DNA of 64,000 bases from Candidatus Ribeiella danica (GCA_016717335.1 JADKFS010000006.1:16739-80738); one strand, 5' to 3'. Counted from the first letter of the stretch, positions 1 through 11,203 are shown. Notes: generated by a model from the letters alone, not told the origin. Numbers and translations: made by a program.

Positions 1-618
1 ATCGCGGCGAGTTCCCGCGCTGCCTCGCTGGTCACTCGGTTTTGAAACCAGACACCCCAGAATGCGGTGTCGGCAAAATTCACCCCATTAACTGGAGAGT
101 CAAGGGTGATGACATGTTGAACCCAACCGCGATGAACGTTGATGCCGTAGAGCGAGATGTACTCGCAGGCGACCGAGCCACCGAGGCTGTAGCCAACCAG
201 ATCGAACGATTCGTGCCCTTCGGCGTGACACTGTTTAAGCACGTCGCGCAGCAGGTTGGTATGATGTCCAAACAGGCTCTTGAAGGTATCCACTTGCGTA
301 TAGCGCTCGGGGTCGGATTCGTTGTAGCTGAAGTAAAGGAAATTGCTATAGATCGGCGCGACTTTCTCAGTGAGCTTCGACCAGTTGCGTTTCATCGCGT
401 CGATGCTGTCGTAATGGCTGGCGATGCCATCAATAAGCACGAGTGTCCGGCCCGTTTTGCCGCCCGCAGGCTGCACACGGCACTCAACCTGTTGCTGAAC
501 AGGGCAGATCAGCGAGGATGCGACGGCCGACCTTGCCGCTGATGTGAAGAAGATGATCGAGCACGCCAGGCTTACAGCCAGTGATCGTGCGACGATCTTT
601 TGCCCGCCACCCCACCAT
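1..618 (-). CDS. Secreted alpha/beta hydrolase (lipase-like), 3' part beyond window edge
   Basis: Read on the minus strand, the protein carries the nucleophile elbow GYSLGG after FDLV (about position 185-195), the hallmark of alpha/beta hydrolases. An oxyanion-type strand LVLIDG lies earlier and a TLDSPVNG strand follows. The best start is the ATG at 618, with AGAGGG six bases upstream. It gives a lysine/arginine-positive N-terminus and a hydrophobic stretch (LAVSLACSIIFF) that looks like a signal peptide. To join this start to the body, one G of a GGGG run near 611-614 must be dropped, so the frame is broken as read. I take that as a probable sequencing error. The catalytic Asp and His would lie outside the window. 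The exact substrate cannot be told. Confidence 0.6.
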
Positions 619-763
619 AATTCCCTCTCTGGCCGCTCATGCTGTGCGGCCCGCCATGTGCCTTTGTAGAGCACGTGAGTGTGTGGCGCGAAGCCGCGAA
701 GGTCAGCATAAATCTAAAACCTTGCGCCGCTTTGCGCCTTTGCGGCTTGGCGTCGCATCAGCT

Positions 764-3700
764 TTACTCCTCGTCCCTCGCGCCGTTCGCGTCGCGGCCC
801 ATGCGGTACTTGATGTCGTAGTTGATGATGAAGTCCAGTTCTTCGTCGGTGAAGCCGTAGTGCTGGGCCAGTACGCGATCGATCTGGTCGATGATGTGCT
901 TGGATTTTGCGCCGTAAAATTCAGCATACTGAATCGTGTCGCCATCCGAGGTTTGTATCGTTTTGCTCCATGCATTTGCTTTGAGATTAGACATCAGTCG
1001 TTCGTTTAGCGTAACCAACCTCTTATCAGTGAGGAGCTCCGGCGAAACTGGAAAACCGGACACGAGGGTATCGCTCAAATGGAAGCAATCGCCATACGCA
1101 ATAAAGTAGGCGTAAAACAGGCTGCTATTGAGAAGCGCACAGGTGGCGTGTGCAGTTTCCCGTGTCCGAAAGTAGAGATAGCGCCCGTGTGCTGGCGCGC
1201 CCACAATACCATTTTTTGCATAGTATGATAGCCCAACTGTCGCCTTGATCCAATAGCGTGTTGCCTCCTGGTAAAAGATGAAGTTCTTGGATTCCTGGTT
1301 TGTGAACGCACTATCAACCGTTTGACGGCCCTTGCTTTTCATCTTGCGAAAGAGTGCTTCCTGAGTGTTGTTGGCGTATTTTGGAAACAGATCAGGAAAG
1401 ATGGTCGTCCCCTGTATTTGTGCATATTCGGCAACGTCAAATATGTGCGGGCGAAATTCTGTAGGCCAGCGGTGATACCGTGTTACAGAGAGCTTGCACT
1501 CAGGTGAGTGAGCTCGCTGAGAGATGAAGATCACGCTGCGGCAGTTTTGCAATCCTTCAAACAGCTTTCCAGGGCGATCGTCAAACGTCGCAACGAACAG
1601 CGTTTCACTAGATTGGCGGAGAAAGCTGCGAACTGATGCCATACGCGACGAGCTAACCAAAGGTAACTGCACAATAAAACTCATTCGCCCGCCCACACGA
1701 CAAAGGCTTAATGCACGCTCAGTGCATAGGGCATAGAGATTGCCACTCTTTTCGGTTTTGTAGCCATAGATTCGGTAGTTCTTGCGAACTGCTGAATACT
1801 CTCGCCACGGCGGGTTTCCCACGATCACATCGAAGCCGCCATTCGAAAGAATCTCGTAGAACGCGGTGAACCAGTGGAACGGCTGGGTGTTAAAGCCTCC
1901 ATTCGGCTCCCGGCTGATCTGGCCCATCTTGAGCATGTCAGCGTCGAGGGCTTCGTTCAGCTCGCCGATCTTGTCACGGATGCTCTGACGAGTCTGTCGG
2001 AACACATCGGAAGATGGGTTGAGCTGGAGCTGACTATTGCGGTAGATGCTCAGCTCACGTTGCACCACCTCGACATCCTGAACTGTCTGCTGCACGCGCT
2101 TTGGCAGGCCGGCGATACCGCCCTTGTAGCCGCCGCCAATCTCCTCTACAGTGGCATAGCCAACCAGGGCGTTACCCGCGCGGATGTTGAAATCGATGTC
2201 GGGCAGCGGCTCGACGTGCGCGGCGTCCTCCAGGTCGGCCACGAGACGGAGGAACAGGCGCAGCTTGCAGATCTCAGTGGCCTCTTCCATCAGGTCCACG
2301 CCGTACAGATTGCGCACCACGATGCTCTTGGTGATGAAGTAGTCGCGGTTGGGGTGGGCCTGCTCGGCGTCGAGGATCTCGCGGAACGGCATGCCGTCGG
2401 CCTTACGGCGCTCGGCCAGCAAGGCCATACGGTCGAGCACCTGCTCGTAGATCGGCTTGAGGATCTTGATCGCCGCGAACAGGAACGCGCCCGACCGTAG
2501 AGTGGGGACAGGGCGCACCCTCCGACCTCGCGGTCGGCGTGTTTCCCCATCCCCCTCTCCAAACCGGACGTGATAGTTTCCCATCATCCGGCTTTCTGGG
2601 AGTGCCGGTTTCGCGCTCCGCGCGGTCGGCCCCATTCGGTTGTCTGCATATGGCAGTCGGCACATATGGTTTGGAGGTTGTCCATCGTATCCGTGCCTCC
2701 GTGACGGCGTTCCTGACGATGATGGATGTGCAAATCGTTGGTCGCCCCACACGTACTACACTGATACCCATCCCGTTCTAAGACCGCCAGGCGTAGGCTG
2801 GCCCACGCCGCTTTCGCGGGCGTGGTCTGCCCATCCCACCCGTCCCGAAACGGGCTGTCATCTGTCGTTTCCTCGGTCAAATCCAACGTGAGCAGGTAGG
2901 GATGCAGATGCAAACGCGCGTGATAGTGTCGGCGGTGAAGATCGGTCAGTTGATACAGATAGACCAACTCTCCGCGTTCGTCCCGCACCCCCAGGTTCCC
3001 GCGGTTGTGTGTATTCTGCTGTTCACGATGGTGGTATGTCCGTTCGATCCAGCCGGCTGACCGCTTGTGGCGTTTGCGTAGCCAGCGAAACACGCGGTCA
3101 TTCACCCAGTAGCTCAGTTTACTGGCAGTCGTGGTGGCGTTTGCATAGGCGTAATACTGGTTCCACCCGCGCAGTACCCGGTTGATGCTGCGCAGCTTTT
3201 CCAGCGGCGTCTGGTAGAACGTGGCTCGTTTGGTCAGGCCTTTGATGGTGTCGCGCAGCCGTTGGATGCTTTTCCGACTGGGTGTCACGCGCAACCAGGG
3301 CTTACTCGTGCGTGGGTGCTGATAGCGGATGTGAAAGCCAAGAAAGTTGAAGCCCTCGGTTGCGTGGGTCACGTGGGTTTTGTCCAGCGCCAGTTCCAGA
3401 TGGAGTTGTTCCCACAAGACCTGCCGCGCTTCCTCCCGCAGCCGGAGCGCTTCGGCATGCGGGCCATTACAGAGCAGCACAAAGTCATCGGCGTAGCGGG
3501 TCAGGATACAGTTGCCGACCCCGGCTTTGCGCCGTTTCTGTTTCTGGTAGAGAGTCAGTTGCCCATACGTCTCCCACCACCAGCGGTCGAATTCGTGCAG
3601 ATAGATGTTTGCCAGCAGTGGCGACAAGATGCCACCTTGGGGCGTGCCTTCCGGCGTGTGCTGGAACAGCCGCCCGTCCATCACCCCGGCCTTGAGCAGT

Positions 3701-6325
3701 GCCGCGATCAGTGCGAGGATGCGCGGGTCGCGGATGCGGCGCTTGACCAGTTTGAGCAGGATCGCGTGGTGGACGTGGTCAAAGCAGCCTTTGATGTCGC
3801 CTTCGATGATCCAGTAGTACTTGTTCTGCGTGGTGATGCGACTGCGCAACGTACAGATGCAGTCCATCGTGCGGCGACCAGGGCGAAAGCCCTGCGAACA
3901 GTCCAGAAAGTCGCTCTCCCAGATCGGTTCGAGCAGGAGTTTGAGCGCCATCTGAACCACGCGATCCTTCAAGGTCGGAATGCCGAGCGGTCGGCGGGTG
4001 CCATTCGCTTTGGGTATCCAGTGGCGGCGGACGGGTTGCGGGTGATAGGTGTTGGTGCGCAGTTCCGTCCGTAGGGTGTGGATGAAGGTGGCTTGGGCCG
4101 TTTCTTCCTGAAGGTGTTTGCGGCTGATGCCGTCGATGCCTGCGGTACGGCTGCCCGTGTTCCGCAGCACACAGCGCAGCGCTTCGCTGAGCCACTCTTC
4201 CCGACAGATCAGATGGTACAGGTCGCCAAACCGATGGGTCGGCTGGGCCTGCGCTTTGCGCGCGAAACTCGCCTGTGTTTTGCGGAGATCATTCATACAT
4301 TTCCAGAATGCTTCCTTGCGGAATCCGCACGACGGTTTCGGTTGCTCTCCCTGCGGTCCTTCGCCATGGGTGGGCCTTCCCCACCGCCGACTACTATGAC
4401 CGCTCCGACGCGTGACCCTCACGTCAACCGCAGCTAGTCCAAACCGCTTGGGGTCGATGGTCACGCCTCCCACGTTCGCTCTGCGGTATTCTGCGCCGAA
4501 GGGTAGGTTGTGCCTGTACGCCCGTCCGCTTCCACCTGGAAGCGTCGCCATCAGCCGCTGGCTCATTCCTCGCGGAGCCATTGTCGGTTTGCCTCGACCG
4601 AAGGGCTTTTCCCCGTCTGCATGCGACCAAACAGGTATCTGATGACTTCCACTCCATCTCCATCGGTTGACAGAGTGTTGACCCTCAGGGCGCGTCTGAC
4701 AGCACTTTCTCGCGTAACCGTACTTCGGCTCAGGCTTGCGGGCCTGGGGTCGTGATGGAGTGCCGCCCCGCCCCGCGTGTTCTCCAGGCTTCAGACTGGT
4801 TGATGCTCATTGTCCCCAGCCTGCTGGATTAGCCTCAAGCGCAGTGAGGTCTGCGCTCGTCCCTACGGGATCGGTTCCTCCTTTCTGCTATTCCGTTCGG
4901 GCAATATCGCATAGCGCCTCGTGGCGCACCGCATGTCGGATCGAGTATGCTGAGCGTGGCCAGCGCCTGGTAGAGCCGGTGCAGCGGCTGCGCCTCAAGG
5001 AACGGGACAAGGTCGAAGATCATCGCCTCCAGGTTGAGGTTGGCAGTGATCGCGTCGTTGATCGTGGCGATCGTGCCGGTACGCGCATCGGCAATCAGCT
5101 TGCGCACGCGCTCCTGGCGCGCGGCATACTCGCGGTCGGTCTCAGTGGGCAGCCGGTCGGCCTGCTTCAGCGCGGGGTACAGGTAGGCCGCGATGTTCTT
5201 GGGCAGGTCGAGCAGATCCAATGAGAGATTAGCCTTGTCGAACAATGCCGGGATGATTGTGCTGCGACAGATGTAGCCGGTAATATCCTCCTTGGTGTAG
5301 TAGGCGCCCATCTGCTTCTGGTTGATGTACTTCTCGAAGATGTAGCCCAGTACATCTGGATCGATCTCGCGGTCGCTCACGCCAGGACGTTCGCTCAGGT
5401 GCCAGCGCCAGGAGCTAAAGAACGTGAACAGCTTCTCGAACGCGCCGTCGGGATCTGGATGGCCGCGCCGTACTGCTCCTCGATCGCGTGTGGCAGGAAC
5501 AGCCCGCCGTTGAGGTAGGGATATCGCCCAGCATGCGGTTCGTCGCCGGCGAGCGTTCGGCTTTCTCGTGCGCGAAGCCCTCGAAGAACAGCACGCAAGA
5601 AATCGCGGTAGAAACGATCGGGGCCGAGGTTGGCCTGCGACCAGGCCAGCTTGGTCTGGAGGTACGCCGGGTCGTTGTTCAGAAAGCGCTTGGCCTGGAT
5701 GAAGTAGATGAACATCAGCCGATTGAGCATCACCGAGACATACCAGCGCTGGTCGTCCTCGATCGGGATGCCCTGGAGAAACTTCTGGAAGGCATCGCGT
5801 TGCCGGGTGAAGTCGTCGTAGAACTTCTTGGTGACGCCCTCGACGTCAAGGCTCTTGGCGACCCGCGCGGTAACCTTGGCGATGTCAATCCGCCCTGCTT
5901 CGTCGAGATCGCTAAAGTCGAAGGCGATACCGCTCAGCCGCTGCAGCAGCAGGTCGCCGCTCTGGCCGCGGCGGTAGGCAAACTCGCGGCTCCGTGCGGC
6001 GCCCTGGCCTCGCTTGATCCACTGGAAGATTGCCTCTTGCCGGCCGCCGTCCTCGAAGATGATGATGCTCGAAGCGGCGCTCCTTGACTTGGTTCTCGAT
6101 CTGCCGGCGGATGGCCTGGATCGGTAGCACGCCGGAGTCGCTCGTGCAGACATAGACGTGCATATCGGCCATCTGCGCCACCGGCGTCAGCGTGTACCCC
6201 TGCCCATCCACAGTCGCCGACCAGGGTCGCTCGGTGGGCCGGCTCCACTTGAGCACCTCGACGAACATCGGCTTCCAGTCGAACGCCTGTAAGGTTGTGC
6301 GGAGGCGGGCAAGATTGACAGGCAT
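764..6325 (-). CDS. N6-adenine DNA methylase (Eco57I-like), split by a group II intron and two frameshifts
   Basis: Exon 1 is 6325-4930 and exon 2 is 2496-764; together they encode about 1040 residues. The ATG at 6325 has AGGAG six bases upstream and lies 24 bp after the helicase stop, so the two genes form an operon. Exon 1 ends in DPTCG and exon 2 begins SGAFLF: joined, they make the SAM-binding motif I DPTCGSGAFL. The catalytic NPPW motif lies in exon 2 (VIVGNPPW), and the C-terminus DEELDFIINYDIKYRMG is typical of large Eco57I-type enzymes. The frame shifts near 6068 and near 5447, where neighbouring frames carry clearly continuous protein (KERRFEH to IIIFEDGG; IQIP to DGAFEKLF). A modification enzyme, perhaps also with restriction function together with the upstream helicase, is inferred. 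It resembles the helicase/methylase pairs of DISARM-type systems, but no other drm gene is visible. Confidence 0.8.
2497..4929 (-). mobile_element. Group II intron, 2433 bp, inserted in the methylase motif I
   Basis: On the minus strand the element starts with GTGCG at 4929, the canonical group II 5' end, and ends ACTCTAC at 2497, an AY 3' end. Removing it restores an uninterrupted reading frame through DPTCG/SGAFL, which fixes both splice sites to the base. Domain V (about 2559-2597) has the typical form: a GCCGGAT...GTCCGGTT stem with a GGAAAC inner loop. Domain VI follows as a GGGGA...GTCCCC stem. An unpaired A at 2503, seven bases from the 3' end, is the candidate branch point. It encodes a maturase-reverse transcriptase with an HNH endonuclease, so it is potentially mobile by retrohoming. 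Confidence 0.92.
2584..4296 (-). CDS. ltrA: Group II intron reverse transcriptase/maturase with HNH endonuclease
   Basis: The 570-residue protein starts best at the ATG at 4296 (MNDLRKTQ); the frame stays open upstream to 4581 but that part has no family likeness. Residues about 25-330 hold the reverse transcriptase with RPLGIPTLKDRVVQ, QGFRPGR, EGTPQGGILSPLLANIYL and the catalytic RYADD near residue 267. Residues about 350-440 form the maturase (X) domain, containing RGWNQYYAYAN and DRVFRWLRKRHKR. The last ~70 residues are an HNH domain with paired CxxC motifs (CSTC, CADC) and a central HIHH. It should help its intron splice and nick the target DNA for retrohoming. The stop codon lies inside intron domain V, a little further 3' than usual for ORFs contained in domain IV. 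All catalytic residues appear intact. Confidence 0.95.
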   Translation of the reverse strand: MNDLRKTQASFARKAQAQPTHRFGDLYHLICREEWLSEALRCVLRNTGSRTAGIDGISRKHLQEETAQATFIHTLRTELRTNTYHPQPVRRHWIPKANGTRRPLGIPTLKDRVVQMALKLLLEPIWESDFLDCSQGFRPGRRTMDCICTLRSRITTQNKYYWIIEGDIKGCFDHVHHAILLKLVKRRIRDPRILALIAALLKAGVMDGRLFQHTPEGTPQGGILSPLLANIYLHEFDRWWWETYGQLTLYQKQKRRKAGVGNCILTRYADDFVLLCNGPHAEALRLREEARQVLWEQLHLELALDKTHVTHATEGFNFLGFHIRYQHPRTSKPWLRVTPSRKSIQRLRDTIKGLTKRATFYQTPLEKLRSINRVLRGWNQYYAYANATTTASKLSYWVNDRVFRWLRKRHKRSAGWIERTYHHREQQNTHNRGNLGVRDERGELVYLYQLTDLHRRHYHARLHLHPYLLTLDLTEETTDDSPFRDGWDGQTTPAKAAWASLRLAVLERDGYQCSTCGATNDLHIHHRQERRHGGTDTMDNLQTICADCHMQTTEWGRPRGARNRHSQKAG

Positions 6326-6349
6326 GGGGCACTCCTCGTCAGACTCAGA

Positions 6350-9300
6350 TTAAACTAGCCCGAGCGAGCACACAATCTGCGGCTCGCGCTGCTCGTCGGC
6401 GCTCTCGTGGATGACACACAGCTTCTCTTCGCCGCGCAGGGCGATCGCCAGGTCGGCGAGCTGCTCGTCGCTAATGCCGCTGCGCAGCTGGCGGTTGACG
6501 GTGTCGATCGCGGTCTGCCGCAGTGGATGGCGATACACGTCGTCGATCACCCGCTTCAGCTCGTCGCTGACGAACATCGGCTGCGTGCGCTGCAGATGGT
6601 CGTGGTAACGCTTGAGCGCGTCGTAGAGTCGAAAGCGCGCGCCGCGAGTGCTGCCCAGCCCGCCGCTCAACGTCTCGTTCTGCTCGACCAGCTCGAACGA
6701 GCGACGCACCAACTCGTGGTGCGCCTCGGCGCGCGGGACGGCGGGTGTGTCGAGCGTGCATTCAGCAGCGCGCAGGATCGCCGACTGCGACTGCGTGACG
6801 CTGTTGCCATCCTCGTCGACCCACGCCAGCGCATCGTTGCCCGTCGCCGTGCGCAGGTAGACCAGCACGCCGGAAGGTGTCAGGAACGGCAGGCTGGAGT
6901 GGCTGCCGGGCGCCGAGAGGTCGGGCAGCGCGCGGGCGCTGTAGACCACGCTCGGCAGGCCCTCGACCTTTGCTCTTGAGCGCGGGGTTGGCCGAGATCG
7001 CGTTGCGCCAGATCTGGTACGCGTAGGAGGCCAGATCGACCTCGGCGTCGTCGACGTCGTCAAGTGTGCCGGCAGTCTCGGTGTAGAGGTTCTGCAAGAA
7101 CTGCGTCTCGCCGGCATCCTCGAAGAAGCGCTCGTCGGTGCCGACCACCTCGCCATTCTCGGTGAGCCGCTGGCGTACGCGCGAGCGCAAGCGAATGATC
7201 CGCTCGATCCCGTCGGCGGGGAGAAAGGTGTAGCAGGTGATCGTTGGCGCCCGCTGGCCAATACGGTCGACGCGACCGGCGCGCTGGATCAGGCGGATGA
7301 TTGCCCAGGGCAGATCGTAGTTGACGACGTGCGCGCAATCTTGCAGGTTCTGGCCCTCGCTCAGCACATCGGTTGCGACCAGGACACGAATTGGGTTTGC
7401 CAGCAGCGCCGGAGTGGTCACCTCATTGGACTGCGGGCTGAAGCGGTGCGCCAGCTCGGTCGGGTTGGCGGACTGGCCTGTGGCTGCTTCCACTCCCGTG
7501 ATTCCGGCCCGGCGCAGCTGCTCGACCAGGTATGCGACCGTATCGGCGAACTGCGTGAAGATCAGCACCTTCTGCTCAGGCAGCGATCGGAGCAGCGTAA
7601 TCAGTTGCTCGAGCTTGACATCGCGCGCCGGGTTCCACGTTCCGTGCGCCTGCCGGATCGCCAGCAGTGCAGTGGTATCGCGCTGAAGATCGCGCTTGAG
7701 ATCCGGTCCGAATAGCACCGGGCGGAGCCAATTGAAGCGACGCTGATACGAACTCCGATAGTCCGCGTAGATCTCCTTGGCGCGCTGGGCGTACCAGTCG
7801 GCAGAGTACGTGTGCGGCGCGCTCAAACGCGACTCAAGGGGAGTAGCACCGATGCCATTATCCTCTATTCGGTCCTCGAAATCCTGTTGGGCCAGATCGC
7901 TATCGGGGTCAAGATCGCCATCGAGGCTGAGCACATCGGCGCCCTGCGTGCCCAGCGGCAGCGGAAGGTCATTGTCGAGCGCGTGCAGGAACACATGGTT
8001 GCGCAGGATGTGCCGATCAATCGACTGCAGGAAGACGCTGCCGCTTGACTCTAGGCGCTTGAACAAATTCGTGCGGCTGAAGCCCATCAGGCCGCTTACC
8101 GGCACGCGAGATTGCCCAGGAGCGGCTTTTCGGTTGCCTCGGCCAGGCGTTCGGCTCCGCGCTTGAGGTAATTGGCCAGCCCATAGCGCGGCAGCGAGAG
8201 CCGGTTGATCGTATCGACCACGGCCGTATCGTAGAGCCGGCTGTACGGGTCAGACGCATGTTCAGCCATTGGAATAGCGATCGTGCGCGGCAGACGGTCG
8301 GGGAAATAGAACCGTGAGTCATCGGGCAGGCGCAGGTAGTAGCGGTCGTTGGCCGGGTCGCGCTCGGCGTAGTTGTCCTTGATGAACGAGCGTGTCCGGC
8401 GCACCATGTAGAGCCGCATCAGCTCGCGCCAATCGTCGGCGTGTTTACTCTTCTCGAAGGCACGCAGTGAGCGGGGCGGCACCTGCAGCCGTAAGAAATC
8501 CCGCTCTCCAAGGGTGCGGATGAGATTTTCCGGGCGGATGCCCAGGTCGGCCTCGTCGGGAACGAACAGGCGCAACTGCGCGCTCAGATCCTCGTAGCTC
8601 TTGTTGTACGGCGTTGCCGAGAGCAGGATGACCCGGCAATCGAATTCGTTGAGGTAGTCGTGAATGGCACGGTAGCGCTTGCCCTCGCGGTTGCGCAGGG
8701 TATGCGACTCGTCGATTAGCACCAGCCGGAAGCGCCGGGTGAGCTGCGGCAATCGCTGCTGGACCTGGCTGAGCGGAATAATCTCCGCGCCCATATCCCA
8801 GGTGAGGTTGTACTCCTGCCACATCGTCACCAGGTTTTTCGGGCAAATGATCAGCGGCCGCCAGCCATAGTCATCCTTGAAGATTCGCGCGACGGCTGTC
8901 GCCATCATCGTCTTCCCAAGGCCGACGACGTCGCCGAGCAGCACGCCACCGCGCCGGTTGAGGTAGCGCGCGGCGATCTTAACGGCGGCCTCCTGGAAGG
9001 GGAACAGCTTGTTGCGAAAATCGCGCGGCAACGAAAACTCGCTCACGCCGGCACGGGCATCCTCAGAGAGGTGGTAGGCCATCTTGAGGTAGACCAGGTA
9101 GGGCGCCAGCATTCGCTCGCCGGCCCAGCTCTCCTCGATGATCGTTGCCAGATCGGACGAGATATCGATCGACCAGTCATCTTCCCAGCGGGCGTTGAAC
9201 CACTTCTGAAGATCCTGCGTGGGGCTGTGATCGAGGACGTCGATGTTGAGCTCGCCCTGGCCGCTGAGACCAGCCATCGTCAGATTACTGGAGCCAAGGT

Positions 9301-9768
9301 AGCCGGTGATCGGGTTATTGTAGTCCTCGCGGTAGAGCAGGTACAGCTTGGCGTGCAGCTTGTAGCGGAGGTGCAGTTTGACCACAACCTTGCAGGCGCG
9401 CAGCTGCTGGGCGAGCTGCTGAAGTGCACGTTCGTCGGCATTGCTTGGCGCGCCCTTGGTGAGTTGGTCGCGAAAGGCCTCGGCGACCTGCCGCCGGAGC
9501 TGCGCCGCGCGCTGAAGGTCGAGGCCGTCGTCGGTCTTGAGAATGCGGAGTGCGGCGCGCAGCTCGTCGTCGGGGCGCTCGTTCATCCGGATGAGCACGC
9601 GGCAGCACTGGCCCTCGCCGCCCGCGAAGTGGTCGATCTGGTCGGCGACCAGCCCCAGCCACGCAGGTTGAAGAACCCGACACAGAAATCGGCGCGGTGT
9701 GCCGACGCCAGTGTTTTGGTCAACGCGGGGGAAAGTTTGTGGTCGATGTTATCAAAGATGCGGGTCAT
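6350..9768 (-). CDS. SNF2-family helicase with N-terminal phospholipase D domain, frameshifted
   Basis: About 1139 residues, starting at the ATG at 9768 (GAGGGG eight bases before). The N-terminus (MTRIFDNIDHKL...ADFCVGFFNLRGW) and HAKLYLLYR followed by GSSNLTMAGL form a PLD-like phosphodiesterase domain (HxK...SSN). The helicase core follows: GDVVGLGKT (Walker A), LIDESH (DEAH-type Walker B), LLSATPYN, then IFTQFADTVAYL, VATDVLSEGQNL and QRAGRVDRIGQ in the C-terminal RecA lobe. The frame breaks near 9655 (G4 run), near 8100 (probably two small indels) and near 6977 (A3 run), yet protein similarity continues across each break. It lies directly upstream of the methylase in one operon. A DNA translocase for restriction or phage exclusion is inferred from the pairing. 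Confidence 0.8.
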
Positions 9769-9880
9769 GTGCTGCCCCTCACTGCAAGGCAGAGGGCGCT
9801 ACGATCTCGGGAATGGATATGTGAAACCGATGAAAATGGCAGCATGGGGCGTTCTCAGCAACTGCCAGTAGTCAGTATTC

Positions 9881-10074
9881 AGTCGTCGGTAGTCAGTAGC
9901 CGCTCGGCGACAGGTGACCAAGGACGAATGACCAAGGACCAAGGACCAAAGACGATAGGCGATATTCTCTGTAGTCAGTCATCAGTCGTCGGTAGTCAGT
10001 AGCCGCTCGGCGACAGGTGACCAAGGACGAATGACCAAGGACCAAGGACCAAAGACGATAGACGATATGCTCTG
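9881..10074. repeat. Tandem duplication, 103-bp period
   Basis: A ~91-bp segment at 9881-9971 recurs at 9984-10074 with only a few changes. It contains short internal repeats of the ACCAAGGACCAAGG type. The surrounding intergenic stretch 9769-10314 has no gene that I can support. The rest, about 10075-10314, is GC-rich and featureless to me. Confidence 0.85.
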
Positions 10075-10314
10075 GCTGGTACTCGGTAACCAGACGTCGG
10101 GGACAGCGGGGCGGGCGAGGCGAGGGCGCGGCAGGTCGGGGGCGCGCGGGTCGCTGCGACGACGTCAGGGCATGCGAAGGGTGCAGAGCCTCCGGCGAGA
10201 GTATACCATGCATCCTAAACGTGCGTGAAGGGCCTTTTCGCACATTGATCAGGTGAGAGCAATTACAAGCCTTCGTTCCCTACGGCTTGGCATGCAAAGC
10301 CACCAAAATTGCGC

Positions 10315-10716
10315 CTACTCGCAGCCAATCCCATCACGATCCCGGTCGAAGCGATGCGGATCGGGCGCAAGCACACCGAACCGGCGATACGGGACATCCG
10401 CACATTCGAGATCTGGCGGCGCCGGCGGGATGCAGGCGTCGGGGTAGGGCGGGTCGCAGCTCGCTGCCGGCGCTGGCGCGTAGGTGTACTCGAAGGTGTA
10501 GCCCTGCGCGAGCAGCTCCTGGTTGACCATCGGCCCGTCAGGCAGCCAGAGATAGCGCAGCAGCCGGTCGTACCGATCGCGGTCGCCCTGGCTCGAGTCC
10601 GCCTCGACGGCGACGGTCTGCCCATCGAGGAGCTCGTGCGCCTTGGCCGAGGCCGCGCGCCCAAAGCACTCGACAGCGCCGCGCAGGTCGACGACCTCGG
10701 GCGTGTCGATGCCGAT
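10315..10716 (-). pseudogene. Thermonuclease (SNase-like) with C-terminal excalibur motif, 5'-truncated
   Basis: The frame opens after a TGA at 10719-10717 with IGIDTPEVVD, the start of the staphylococcal nuclease core, and continues through VECFGRAASAKAHELL, DRDRYDRLLRYLWLP and NQELLAQGY, all typical SNase blocks. The C-terminus DRDRDGIGCE is an excalibur-type calcium-binding motif. The N-terminal strand and signal peptide are absent: sequence immediately upstream belongs to a toxin remnant. An internal ATG at 10530 could give only a 71-residue tail. I regard it as a truncated gene whose 5' end was lost by deletion. Confidence 0.7.
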
Positions 10717-10737
10717 TCATTGCGCGACCGGCGCGAA

Positions 10738-10908
10738 CTAGAGGAATTCGATATGGTTGACCATCGCGGCCGAGTCGAGGATAGTGGCAATCTCCATGAG
10801 CAGCTCGGCCTCCTGCGGGGTGGTCACGTCCACGCCACGACGGCGCAGCCCGGCCGCGACCGCCGGCGCGACGTGCTCATCCAGCGCGAAGCGGATCGGG
10901 TCAGGCAC
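10738..10908 (-). pseudogene. DUF5615 (PIN-like) toxin with internal deletion
   Basis: The GTG at 10908 overlaps the end of the DUF433 antitoxin, as is usual for this pair. The product begins FALDEHVAPAVAAGLRRRGVDV, the conserved start of DUF5615 PIN-like toxins, and ends AAMVNHIEFL, the conserved end. Only 56 residues remain where the family has about 110-120. The central part with the remaining acidic residues is missing, so toxicity is probably lost. Confidence 0.6.
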
Positions 10909-11203
10909 GGTGGCGCTCGCCGACCTTCGAGGGGAAGCGCGCGCGCAGCTCGGCCACCAGCGCCTCGCCGCGCGCCAGCTCGGCGTCGATCGCAGCCCGG
11001 TGATCGTGGTAGTAGGCCAGCGCGGCGTAGACCTGGCCCAGCGTCAGCTGGTAGTCGGTCGCGATCTCGTCAACGCTCTGGCCCAGTCGCTCGTGCCAGA
11101 TCGCCACGTCCTGCACGCTGATGCGGTGGCCTTTGATGTGCGGCTTGCCGCCAAGCACGCCGGGCGTACTCACAATATGCTCGGTGATACCATCGATCGC
11201 CAC
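10901..11203 (-). CDS. DUF433 antitoxin
   Basis: The 100-residue product starts at a GTG at 11203 with a strong AGGAGGG five to six bases upstream, which decides the start over the ATG at 11236. It contains GVLGGKPHIKGHRISVQDV and the helix EIATDYQLTLGQVYAALAYYHDH, the DUF433 signature (a winged/HTH-type DNA-binding antitoxin). It overlaps the truncated DUF5615 toxin by 8 bp. DUF433 proteins normally repress their operon and neutralise the toxin; here the partner is damaged, so this is an orphan or solitary antitoxin. Confidence 0.8.
   Translation of the reverse strand: MAIDGITEHIVSTPGVLGGKPHIKGHRISVQDVAIWHERLGQSVDEIATDYQLTLGQVYAALAYYHDHRAAIDAELARGEALVAELRARFPSKVGERHRA

Noticed and set aside
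2497..2752. N-terminal 85 residues of the 764-2752 minus-strand frame
   Set aside because: This part is read-through from the 3' end of the group II intron; the exon begins at 2496.
764..9768. Full DISARM system
   Set aside because: No drmA, drmB or drmC homologue is visible; the PLD domain is fused to the helicase rather than separate.
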